Assembly: GCA_016763045.1 (NCBI GenBank)
Contig: JAESUN010000303.1
Coordinates: 1 to 11,836, forward strand
Direction: 5' to 3'
From: Opitutaceae bacterium
GTDB taxonomy: Bacteria; Verrucomicrobiota; Verrucomicrobiia; Opitutales; Opitutaceae
Length of the DNA: 11,836 nucleotides
Notes under the pieces: model-generated
The model's input: only the letters and a program-made list of their open reading frames with translations
Database searches by the model: none
What the model was told of the DNA's origin: nothing
In this document: one piece after another, positions 1-6,819 of the stretch
Layout: the number at the start of each line of letters is the position of its first letter
How positions within the stretch are numbered: the first letter of the stretch is position 1
Program-made: the position numbers and the translations under genes

Positions 1-12
1 GAATGTGTAAAC

Positions 13-49
13 ACAGGACAAGTGCGCTAATAGCGGTTGTCTGTTTTAT
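13..49 (+). terminator. Probable intrinsic terminator of a gene left of the window
   Basis: A long hairpin can be drawn: ACA-GACAA (13-21, with one bulged G) pairs with TTGTC-TGT (37-44), and an inner CGCT (25-28) pairs with AGCG (32-35) around an AAT loop. It is followed by TTTTATA. The orientation fits the end of a plus-strand gene lying mostly outside the window. The U-tract is short, so this is a moderate call. The rest of 1-170 shows no recognisable gene. A 35-codon ORF at 3-110 overlaps the hairpin and looks fortuitous. Confidence 0.42.
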
Positions 50-170
50 ACGTTTACTTGGATTCTGGCGGGAAATCTTCACTCTACGGATTCGTTACAG
101 GCATATTTGAAAATTAACAAATAGAAATGATTTTTAAATATGCTAAGAGACTTTCTTTTGAGAATGAATA

Positions 171-707
171 TTATTTTCGGGGTCGAAAGGCCTTAATCGT
201 CTCTTCATTTGTCTCCAGATAGGGGCCACCGATGAGATCGATACAATAAGGGATTGCGGGAAAGATCGCTTCCAGGCATTCTCGAATGGCTTTGGGCTTT
301 CCCGGTAGATTGATGAGAAGAGAGCTTCCGCGAATACCTGCTGTTTGCCGTGAGAGAATGGCTGTGGGTACGTATTGCAGGGAAGTTGCACGCATGAGTT
401 CCCCGAAGCCAGGTAACATCTTTTGACAGACGGCTTCAGTTGCCTCTGGAGTCACATCGCGTATGGCCGGACCTGTTCCCCCTGTTGTGATGATCAAGCA
501 GCATTTGTATGAATCGCTCAATTGGATGAGTTCTTCCTCTATTTGTGCCTGTTCATCCGGGATCACTCGGTAAATGGGATCAAAAGGGGTGGATAGATAT
601 TCTTCTAAAATGGCGACAGTGGCTTTCCCTGGAATGTCTTCGTAAATGCCGGCGCTCGCCCGATCTGAAATATTGATCACACCAATGTGGATCTTTTGAG
701 TAGTCAT
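171..707 (-). CDS. mogA: Molybdopterin adenylyltransferase MogA
   Basis: Adenylylates molybdopterin with ATP ahead of molybdenum insertion, in the cytoplasmic molybdenum cofactor pathway. The 178-residue protein covers the whole MoCF-binding fold and is close to the usual size (about 180-195). Visible signatures are the N-terminal GVINISDRAS (residues 9-18), the nucleotide/pterin loop TTGGTGP followed by RDVTPEAT (74-90), PGFGELMR (99-106), and the C-terminal SRQTAGIRG (119-127) and NLPGKP (133-138). The start is an ATG at 707 with no clear Shine-Dalgarno sequence. It stands alone and is divergent from the next gene; no other cofactor gene is in the window. MoaB-type paralogues share the fold, but the length and the GFGELMR region favour MogA. 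Confidence 0.92.
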   Translation of the reverse strand: MTTQKIHIGVINISDRASAGIYEDIPGKATVAILEEYLSTPFDPIYRVIPDEQAQIEEELIQLSDSYKCCLIITTGGTGPAIRDVTPEATEAVCQKMLPGFGELMRATSLQYVPTAILSRQTAGIRGSSLLINLPGKPKAIRECLEAIFPAIPYCIDLIGGPYLETNEETIKAFRPRK

Positions 708-793
708 AGTCTCGTAATGAGCCTAGATGGGCTCGGGTTCCATTAAAAAAAGGTGTTTTTTAGTTCACGAAAGGAAGGAGGGTTCTTTTTGCA

Positions 794-913
794 GTGGACA
801 AGATCTATTGCAAAGAGGACGCTGGTTTTACGGACAATAATGCTGTGATACATATCGAGGCAGCGAAATTGACCATTTATACGATATGGATGAAAAGGAA
901 TTCAGTGAGATAG
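794..913 (+). CDS. Possible short ORF with a strong ribosome binding site (unproven)
   Basis: A GTG-initiated frame of 39 codons begins 11 bases after a long purine tract, AAAGGAAGGAGGG (770-782). This is the best Shine-Dalgarno-like sequence I noticed at any start in the window. The peptide (MDKIYCKEDAGF...) resembles nothing I recognise. It overlaps the first 28 bases of the Minf_1886-type gene in another frame, so it could be a leader peptide coupling translation, or simply chance. The rest of the divergent intergenic region (708-885) holds a GAGCC/GGCTC inverted repeat (719-734) in the mogA leader and an A7/T6 tract (745-761). Confidence 0.2.
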   Translation: MDKIYCKEDAGFTDNNAVIHIEAAKLTIYTIWMKRNSVR

Positions 914-1320
914 TGGATCTGATTCGTAAGGAAGATGATCGCTTTGAAAAAAGGGCTTATTATTTTTTGAGGGACGCTCTGGACTTTACCCTTAAGGAAC
1001 AGCAGAAAAAACGGCAAAGAAACCAGGAGACGGGAAACCATGTGAACGGAGAGGATCTTTTGAAGGGAATCCGAGTCTATGCTTTGGATCAGTTTGGGCC
1101 GATGGTGTTAACAGTCTTTAAAGAGTGGCGGATTAGATGCTGTGCAGATTTTGGGGGAATGGTTTTCAATCTGATCGAATATGGAGTCTGGAGTAAGACT
1201 GAAGACGATAAGCAAGAGGACTTTTTCGAAGTATATGATTTTGATGAAGCATTTGCTCGGCCTTTTCAACCGTCAGGAAGGTCTTTAACAGAAGTACCCG
1301 TCTTGTCATCTAAATGCTGA
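886..1320 (+). CDS. Minf_1886 family conserved protein (function unknown)
   Basis: A 144-residue soluble protein. The order of conserved blocks matches what I recall of the Minf_1886 family (Planctomycetes/Verrucomicrobia-restricted): an N-terminal stretch with DDRFEKRAYYFLRDALDFT (residues 17-35), a central VNGEDLLKGIRVYALDQFG (53-71), then a block around EWRIRCCADFGGMVFNLIE (80-98). The C-terminal third is acidic, with a DFFEVYDFDEAF segment. No signal peptide or membrane segment is visible and no catalytic motif is known to me. The ATG at 886 has no good ribosome binding site, but homologous sequence starts right there. It lies 59 bases before the M16 peptidase on the same strand and may be co-transcribed. 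Its role cannot be stated. Confidence 0.88.
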   Translation: MDEKEFSEIVDLIRKEDDRFEKRAYYFLRDALDFTLKEQQKKRQRNQETGNHVNGEDLLKGIRVYALDQFGPMVLTVFKEWRIRCCADFGGMVFNLIEYGVWSKTEDDKQEDFFEVYDFDEAFARPFQPSGRSLTEVPVLSSKC

Positions 1321-1379
1321 GATTAGGGTGTCTCGAATCATCGGGTGAGGTTTTTTAGCAAATTTTGCTCTCTGGAAAT

Positions 1380-3119
1380 ATGTCCAAAGTGAATTACACT
1401 AACTCTATTCAATCTAAGATTCTCGGTTCCCTAGGAGAACATACTGTTGAACGGTATCTTTTGCCGAATGGAATGACGATCATTCTCAAACCTGATAGTA
1501 GCAGTCCGATAAGTTCGGTCCAGGTCTGGGTCAAAAGTGGAAGTATCCATGAGGGTCGTTTTTTGGGAAGCGGGCTTTCTCATTTTGTTGAGCATATGCT
1601 TTTTAAAGGGACGACAAAGCGCTCTGGGCGTGAAATATCGACGACGGTTCAGGCTCACGGTGGATATATTAATGCCTATACCACATTTGACAGAACCGTC
1701 TACTATATCGAAATGCCGGGCGAACATACCGGAGTAGCTGTGGATTTGTTGGCAGATACTGTGCTTAATTCTACGTTTCCGGAAGAGGAAGTGGAGAAAG
1801 AGAAGGAAGTGATTTTGCGTGAAATTGATATGGGCCAAGATGATCCGGATCATCAATTGTCGGAGGCTATTTTTGAGACTGCTTTTCGAGAGCATCCTTA
1901 TCGCTACCCGATTATTGGCCATCGTCAGGTTTTTGAATCGGTGAGCAGAGAGGACTTGCTAGAGTATTATAAAACGAGATATGTCCCGAATAACATTACT
2001 TTGATCGTAGTGGGCGATTTTGACCGGGAGAGTTTAAAGACATCGATTTCAGAAAGTTTTGGACAGTCGGCTCGTCAGAGATTGGAGCCTGTATATCTAC
2101 CGGAGGAACCTAGGCAATTAGCTCCGCGCCTTAGAGCGCTTCATGAGGATGTCCAAATGACGCGTGTTGCCCATGGTTATCAGGTTCCTGGGTTAAGTCA
2201 TTCAGATACTCCGTCTCTGGATATTCTCTCAAAGATTCTTGGCAATGGAGATAGTTCACTCTTTTGGCAGGTATTGAGAGAAGAGAAACAACTCGTCCAT
2301 TCGGTCAGTGCGACAAATTGGACGCCAGGGACAGTAGGATTGTTTTATATTTCGATGCTTTGCGACCCTGATCAAAGAGATGCTGCGATGACTGAGTTGA
2401 AGAAGGTTATTCAGGAGGTTGCTTCTAATGGGGTTTCTGAAGAAGCCTTGCAGAAGTCAGTTCGGCAAGTGTTGGTAGGTGAAGTCAATGTTCGAAAAAC
2501 GATGAGTGGTCAGGCTTCCCGTTTAGGCATGTCTGAAGTGGTTGTCGGTGAGCTAGGCTATGCGAAGGCATATCTTGAGCGCATTTCCTCCGTGACTTGT
2601 TCAGATATTAAACGAGTCGCAGAGCTTTATTTAAGGGACGATCGATTGACGATCGTTACGCATAATCCGAACACTATCGAACCAGTCAGAGCTTCAGTGG
2701 CTGTTGTTGAAGCGGGGAGCCTTGATTTTGAGGAGGTGCAATTGAAGAACGGTGTGAGGGTTCTTTTACGGGAGAATCATCATCTTCCGAACTTACACTT
2801 TAAATTAATTTGCCAAGGAGGTGCGTTACACGAGTCTGAAAAGAAAAGAGGTGTAACGGCTCTCATGGTAACTTTGATGACGAAAGATACCACGAGACGC
2901 TCAGCTGGGGAAGTTGCTGAAGCAATTGAGTCTGTCGGCGGATCTTTTGGTGAATTTTCAGGCAACAATAGCTTGGGTATGGGAATAGAAGTATTGCCGG
3001 ATGATCAGGATCTCGCTTTGGAGCTCTTGAGTGATGCGACGCTGCGGCCGACTTTTAAAGAGGAGACTTTTGAACATGAAAAGAGCTCAATTGGCAGGTC
3101 TTCTCGAAGAGCAGGATGA
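1380..3119 (+). CDS. M16 zinc peptidase, N-terminal part of a frameshifted gene
   Basis: First part of a tandem-domain M16 (pitrilysin/PqqL-like) metallopeptidase. From the ATG at 1380, residues 68-72 are the inverted zinc motif HFVEH, and the distal glutamate ligand is E148 in VILREID. A second M16 half begins near residue 450 (EEVQLKNGVRVLL). It has no HxxEH at the matching place (RGVTALMV), as is usual for the inactive half. I prefer ATG 1380, preceded closely by GGAA, over the TTG at 1365. Family-like sequence runs up to FEHEK (about 3069-3083), after which the frame gives SSIGRSSRRAG and stops. The sequel continues in another frame from 3082 (next entry). Repaired, the gene would be about 854 codons. 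No signal peptide is visible, so a cytoplasmic location is likely. Confidence 0.85.
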   Translation: MSKVNYTNSIQSKILGSLGEHTVERYLLPNGMTIILKPDSSSPISSVQVWVKSGSIHEGRFLGSGLSHFVEHMLFKGTTKRSGREISTTVQAHGGYINAYTTFDRTVYYIEMPGEHTGVAVDLLADTVLNSTFPEEEVEKEKEVILREIDMGQDDPDHQLSEAIFETAFREHPYRYPIIGHRQVFESVSREDLLEYYKTRYVPNNITLIVVGDFDRESLKTSISESFGQSARQRLEPVYLPEEPRQLAPRLRALHEDVQMTRVAHGYQVPGLSHSDTPSLDILSKILGNGDSSLFWQVLREEKQLVHSVSATNWTPGTVGLFYISMLCDPDQRDAAMTELKKVIQEVASNGVSEEALQKSVRQVLVGEVNVRKTMSGQASRLGMSEVVVGELGYAKAYLERISSVTCSDIKRVAELYLRDDRLTIVTHNPNTIEPVRASVAVVEAGSLDFEEVQLKNGVRVLLRENHHLPNLHFKLICQGGALHESEKKRGVTALMVTLMTKDTTRRSAGEVAEAIESVGGSFGEFSGNNSLGMGIEVLPDDQDLALELLSDATLRPTFKEETFEHEKSSIGRSSRRAG

Positions 3120-3945
3120 CATTGTCAGTGTCGGTAGAAAACTATTGAGAGAGAGTTTTTTTGAAGAGTATCCACTGTTTCTTAGTGGTGCTGGTTCGGA
3201 AAAAACTGTTTCAGCAATAGAGGTATCAGACGTCAGGGCACAGTATGAGAGACTGATCGTTGGCGGAAATGTTGTTTTGGCGGTATCAGGTGATTTTTGC
3301 CGAGAGGAGCTACTTCCAAAAATAGAACAGGCATTCGGTGAAATAGCTGAAGGGAGGGTCAAAAAACCTTCTTTTACTTTTCGAGAAAAGAGCAAGGGAA
3401 TCGATCTTCAGAAGAAAATGGATCGTCAGCAGGTAATTGTTTATCAGGCCTTTCCTGGTCCAGGAGTGCTCTCGGAGGATTTTTATGTGAGTGAAGTGGC
3501 AGATGAACTCTTCAGCGGAATGTCTAGCAACCTGTTTGAGAGGGTGAGGGAAGAGCGTGGCTTGGCTTATTTTGTCCGCTCATCTAGGGTAATAGGGTTG
3601 GATGCTGGGATGTTTTATTTTTATGCAGGGACAAATCCTGATGGCTATCCTGGTGTCTTAGAAGAACTTGATCGTGAGATCATGCGTGTTTGTGAAGGGA
3701 ACGTAACAAGAGAAGAATTGATACGTTGTCAGGTTCGTCTAAAGGCTGGGAAAAGAATGGGAATGCAGACAAATTCGTCTTGTGCTTCTCAGGCTGCTCT
3801 CAATGCAGCCTATGGGCTTCCAGTGAACGATTGGAGGGAATACGACAAACACATTGATCAAGTGACCATTGCAGATCTCAAGCAGTTTGCTCTCAAGAGA
3901 CTTTGCTCTGAAAAACGAGTTCAGGTTTTGATTGGAGCTCTGTGA
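3076..3945 (+). CDS. M16 peptidase, C-terminal part (displaced frame)
   Basis: Continuation of the preceding M16 gene in a different frame. Reading from 3082, RAQLAGLLEEQDD follows naturally on the FEHE of the upstream frame; removing one A from the run at 3079-3082 joins them as FEHERAQLAG. Later family features are present: a VLAVSGDF segment, then FSGMSSNLFERVREERGLAYFV, the R/Y-containing substrate-side motif of the last M16 subdomain. The break lies inside the third subdomain, not at a domain boundary, so a natural two-gene pair is unlikely. The ATG at 3076 happens to have AGAGGAG 10 bases upstream, so separate translation is formally possible, but the fragment would lack both the zinc site and a complete fold. 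It ends at a hairpin terminator. Confidence 0.78.
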   Translation: MKRAQLAGLLEEQDDIVSVGRKLLRESFFEEYPLFLSGAGSEKTVSAIEVSDVRAQYERLIVGGNVVLAVSGDFCREELLPKIEQAFGEIAEGRVKKPSFTFREKSKGIDLQKKMDRQQVIVYQAFPGPGVLSEDFYVSEVADELFSGMSSNLFERVREERGLAYFVRSSRVIGLDAGMFYFYAGTNPDGYPGVLEELDREIMRVCEGNVTREELIRCQVRLKAGKRMGMQTNSSCASQAALNAAYGLPVNDWREYDKHIDQVTIADLKQFALKRLCSEKRVQVLIGAL

Positions 3946-3977
3946 CGATAGTTTGTCCTGATTACTATCGGGTTTTC
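3946..3977 (+). terminator. Intrinsic terminator after the M16 gene
   Basis: A perfect 7-bp inverted repeat, CGATAGT (3946-3952) and ACTATCG (3964-3970), encloses an 11-base loop and is followed by GGTTTTCC. It begins at the base after the M16 stop codon and lies between two convergent genes. The T-run favours termination of the plus strand; the minus side of the stem is not T-rich. Confidence 0.6.
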
Positions 3978-3978
3978 C

Positions 3979-5379
3979 TTAACGAGTGAGTTGGACCTTA
4001 AGGAATTCGATATTTCCTTTTACCGAATTGTCCTGGTCGATCATATTGTCGACTGCTTTGCAGGCGTGAATAACTGTTCCATGGTCACGGCCTCCAAAGG
4101 CTTCTCCAATCTCTTTAAGAGAGTGTTTTGTTAGTGTCCGGCAAAGATACATCGCGATCTGTCGAGGGAAAGCGATATTGTTGGGTCTGCGTTTACTGAC
4201 CATGTCAGATGGGCGAAGCTGAAAGAAATCAGAAACTCGCTTTTGAATCGTATCAATAGTGAGCTGTTGTTGGGCTTCTTCCATTAAAACATCACGGAGC
4301 AGACCTTCCACGGTAGGAATATCCAAGCTCTTACCGGTGAGGGATGAATAACTGGCTACTTTTATGAGAGCACCTTCGAGTCGTCGAATGTTTTTTGAAA
4401 TGTGCTCTGCGATAAAAGTGATAATTTCTGTGCTGATATCGAAGCGATGTGCTTTGGCCTTTGCCTGAAGAATTGCCACACGAGTTTCGAAATCAGGGCG
4501 TTGAATGTCGGCCATCAATCCCCACTGAAAACGTGAGACTAGCCTGCTCTCAAGACGGGCTATTTCGCTGGCGGGGCGATCACTAGATAGAAAGATTTGT
4601 TTTTGAGATTCAAAGAGATCGTTAAAGGTGTGGAAGAATTCTTCTTGAATACGTTCTTTCCCACTTAGAAATTGAACATCATCGAGCAGGAGCACATCTA
4701 CATTGCGATACTGCTGCCTGAATCGAGTCAGTGTATTATCCTGAATGGCACGAATAAATTCATTCGTGAATTTTTCAGATGAGAGATAGGCGATTTTTGC
4801 GTTTGGATTCCTTTGGAGGATTCCATGTCCGACTGCATGCATGAGATGCGTTTTTCCCAATCCCGTTTCTCCATAAAGGAAAAGAGGGTTGTAAGCTTGG
4901 GCAGGTGCTTGGGCTATTGCCATTGATGCTGCATGAGCGAGCTGGCTATTGCTACCTACGACAAAGTTTTCAAAAGTATTACGGGGATTGAGCGAGCCTG
5001 TCAGGTGCTTGCGTTTGTTACTGTCGTTGGTTCGATCGGCCCCTTGAAGGGTAAAAAGAGATCTTCCTGTTTGAAGCCTTTCTTTTGAGATAGGTATTAC
5101 TTCCTCTGGTTTGTCGGATTGAGTGAGTAGAGAAATGCTCATACCATTGTCCTCAGCTTTGGAACGAACATGTTTTGTAATAAGATCCAGATAGTTGTCG
5201 TGTATCCAGATGGCGGCAAAATCATTGGGAACACTTAAGACGAGGGTATCAGAATCACTTTCTTCCTCTAGGCAAACAATTGTCTCAAACCACGATTGAA
5301 AAATATCCCGTGGCAAGACAGCAGCTAACTCAGTTTTTGCATTATCCCACAGTGTCAGTGGATTCAAGAGTGCTGGCAT
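3979..5379 (-). CDS. dnaA: Chromosomal replication initiator protein DnaA
   Basis: AAA+ ATPase that binds DnaA boxes, opens oriC and loads helicase, and usually regulates its own promoter. The full-length 466 residues show all four domains: the N-terminal DnaA_N segment (about 8-75), a variable linker (about 85-130), then the ATPase entered by NPRNTFENFVVGSN (131-144). Walker A is GETGLGKT (170-177), Walker B is LLLDD (230-234), and an arginine-finger region follows around SRLVSRF (278-284). The C-terminal DNA-binding domain carries GGRDHGTVIHA (429-439). The family normally has S/T where this protein has G after DH, a small deviation. Start is ATG at 5379, without a Shine-Dalgarno sequence. 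It is convergent with the M16 gene and preceded by a 460-base region containing DnaA boxes. Confidence 0.98.
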   Translation of the reverse strand: MPALLNPLTLWDNAKTELAAVLPRDIFQSWFETIVCLEEESDSDTLVLSVPNDFAAIWIHDNYLDLITKHVRSKAEDNGMSISLLTQSDKPEEVIPISKERLQTGRSLFTLQGADRTNDSNKRKHLTGSLNPRNTFENFVVGSNSQLAHAASMAIAQAPAQAYNPLFLYGETGLGKTHLMHAVGHGILQRNPNAKIAYLSSEKFTNEFIRAIQDNTLTRFRQQYRNVDVLLLDDVQFLSGKERIQEEFFHTFNDLFESQKQIFLSSDRPASEIARLESRLVSRFQWGLMADIQRPDFETRVAILQAKAKAHRFDISTEIITFIAEHISKNIRRLEGALIKVASYSSLTGKSLDIPTVEGLLRDVLMEEAQQQLTIDTIQKRVSDFFQLRPSDMVSKRRPNNIAFPRQIAMYLCRTLTKHSLKEIGEAFGGRDHGTVIHACKAVDNMIDQDNSVKGNIEFLKVQLTR

Positions 5380-5402
5380 TGATTTAAAGACTGGGATGGA
5401 GG

Positions 5403-5411
5403 TTATTCACA
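5403..5411 (+). promoter_or_regulatory. DnaA box (perfect match)
   Basis: TTATTCACA matches the consensus TTATNCACA at every position. It lies 24 bases before the dnaA start codon, a place where DnaA could repress its own gene. Near matches with one mismatch lie further upstream: TTATTAACA (5683-5691, plus), TGAGGATAA (5699-5707, which is TTATCCTCA on minus) and TTATCCAAA (5786-5794, plus). Confidence 0.55.
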
Positions 5412-5532
5412 GATGTTTTTTTGGGGTGCTCAACCTTTATATTTTCGTTGCGAACATCGTCTATGGAAATCATTAGGAATTGGGTTTTTCAGTCAAACAG
5501 AAGAGATAGATTTTTATTATCTTTAACTTATT

Positions 5533-5554
5533 GATTGATAAACGTTTATGAATC
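5533..5554. promoter_or_regulatory. 22-base near-perfect palindrome upstream of dnaA
   Basis: GATT-G-ATAAACGTTTAT-G-AATC is symmetrical except for one G/G pair (20 of 22 bases). The 12-base core ATAAACGTTTAT (5538-5549) is a perfect palindrome. It is centred about 165 bases before the dnaA start. A central ACGT with flanking A/T runs is typical of operator half-sites for dimeric helix-turn-helix regulators, but I cannot name the regulator. The spacing does not fit the classical cre consensus. Confidence 0.4.
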
Positions 5555-5839
5555 GATCCGTAGTTTTCGGTGCCTAGAAAGAATTAAAGCTGATAAAAAA
5601 TGGACTAATTGAATAAGTGGTAACTGGAGTGTTCTAATAACGTTAAAGGAAAGGATGTTTTCAAGATCAACCTTTCAACAAGTTATTAACATTCAGAATG
5701 AGGATAAGTTTTTAGGGTTTTTTATTGCTTTTTTTTAATTTTTTGACTCTAGGAAAGGAAGCCTCAGTGGGCTTGTTTAAGTGGTTTATCCAAAGAAATT
5801 TAACAGTTTTCGGTAAGCCAAAAAAAGGGTAAAGGCTCC

Positions 5840-6805
5840 CTATTTTTTTTCCGGATTCATGTGCGCTATCAGTTTGTCATTAAATTCTTTTGCGGAGTCA
5901 TAGCCCATTGTTTTAAGGGCCTGCACCATTGCTACGACTTCCACTAAACGAGCAATGTCTCTACCGGGTTTCACATAGAGTTTTATATGAGGAACTTTGA
6001 TCCCGAGGATTTCATAGAAACTTTGCTCTAATCCTGTCCTGTCTTCGATAATATTAGGCGATGCTTCTTTTAAACTGATGACCAGATCAATTCGCTTTTG
6101 AAGTCGAAAGCTACGAATTCCAAACATCTTTGCGATATCAACGATCCCGAGCCCTCTGCATTCCATGTAGCCACGATTTAATTCAAAACTGGAAGCCATT
6201 AGTTCTCGTTCATCGAGAAGCTTAATGCGGGTAAGATCGTCGGAAACAAGGCTGAAGCCATGCTCGATGAGAGCTAGAGCACACTCACTTTTTCCTACTC
6301 CGCTATCACCTCTAATGAGAACCCCAACTCCTTTGATATCCATCGTAGTCCCATGCTCTGTTGTGGTTGGGGCGAATTCATTATCAATACAGAGCGTTGC
6401 GGCATTAATGAAGTTCATTGTGATCATCGGGGTACTGAGGATGGTTAGTCGACGTCGCTCTGCGATATCACGCATGGATTTCGTCAGTCTGAAATTCCTG
6501 GAAACGACAATACAGGGAATCGAACGATCTACTAGCTTGTTCAATATTTCAGTTTGTCGGTTATCACTGAGTGTTTTGAAATAGGTCATCTCTGCGGACC
6601 CGAAGACCTGTAATCGTTTGTTTGCGAAGTATTTGAAGAAGCCAGTGAGAGCTAGAGCAGGGCGATTTATACTTCCTTCTCGGATGACTCGGTTAAGGCC
6701 TTTTTCTCCGACAAGTAATTTCAGTCCGAGTCGTTGTTGATACGTTTTAAAGAAATGATCTACCGTAATGCTGTGTTTCTTTTTCCCTTTATTTTGAATC
6801 GGCAT
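5840..6805 (-). CDS. hprK: HPr kinase/phosphorylase
   Basis: Bifunctional enzyme that phosphorylates or dephosphorylates a serine of the phosphocarrier HPr, coupling carbon and energy status to regulation. The 321-residue length is typical. An N-terminal domain (about 1-135) is followed by the kinase domain: the catalytic-histidine segment EHG (150-152), P-loop GDSGVGKS (166-173), acidic SDD (188-190), and the family signature ECRGLGIVDIAKMFG (215-229). Start is ATG at 6805, 14 bases after lptB ends and on the same strand, so it is probably the last gene of the LPS operon. Neither HPr nor any phosphotransferase-system gene is in the window. In many Gram-negatives hprK sits near lptB together with rpoN, hpf and ptsN; here those are absent and hprK directly follows lptB. 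Confidence 0.95.
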   Translation of the reverse strand: MPIQNKGKKKHSITVDHFFKTYQQRLGLKLLVGEKGLNRVIREGSINRPALALTGFFKYFANKRLQVFGSAEMTYFKTLSDNRQTEILNKLVDRSIPCIVVSRNFRLTKSMRDIAERRRLTILSTPMITMNFINAATLCIDNEFAPTTTEHGTTMDIKGVGVLIRGDSGVGKSECALALIEHGFSLVSDDLTRIKLLDERELMASSFELNRGYMECRGLGIVDIAKMFGIRSFRLQKRIDLVISLKEASPNIIEDRTGLEQSFYEILGIKVPHIKLYVKPGRDIARLVEVVAMVQALKTMGYDSAKEFNDKLIAHMNPEKK

Positions 6806-6819
6806 GATGAAGGCAGGGG

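Larger units (their letters stand above)
5380..5839. other. Gene-free region upstream of dnaA; candidate oriC / dnaA control region
   Basis: 460 AT-rich bases between the hprK stop and the dnaA start hold no recognisable gene. They contain one perfect DnaA box (5403-5411) and three one-mismatch boxes (5683-5691, 5699-5707, 5786-5794). Two of these lie just beside a strongly T-rich tract (5708-5746) that could be an unwinding element. Also present are a 22-base imperfect palindrome (5533-5554) and an 8-base palindrome TAACGTTA (5638-5645). This layout fits an origin or a DnaA-autoregulated promoter. Against an origin, the few lines I counted by eye show plus-strand G at or above C on both sides with no clear skew switch, and the genes to the right would run head-on to replication. 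Confidence 0.42.

Noticed and set aside
3..110. 35-codon hydrophobic ORF at the left edge (plus)
   Set aside because: It overlaps the terminator-like hairpin, begins at the very edge of the window and matches nothing I know.
1357..1369. AGCAAA-T-TTTGCT palindrome just before the M16 start
   Set aside because: A short AT-rich symmetry with one-base centre; no promoter element or repeat copy supports an operator.
3076..3119. Programmed frameshift in the M16 gene
   Set aside because: The A-run is only four bases, the needed shift is +1 (or -2), and I see no stop-codon stimulator or pseudoknot; an indel is simpler.
5533..5554. Catabolite-responsive (cre) site, suggested by the nearby hprK
   Set aside because: The half-site spacing around the central CG does not match the cre consensus, and HPr/CcpA control is a Firmicutes scheme that cannot be assumed here.
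5759..5774. AAGCC/GGCTT hairpin downstream of hprK as its terminator
   Set aside because: The stem has only five pairs and the minus-strand sequence after it is CCTTTCC, not a proper T-run.
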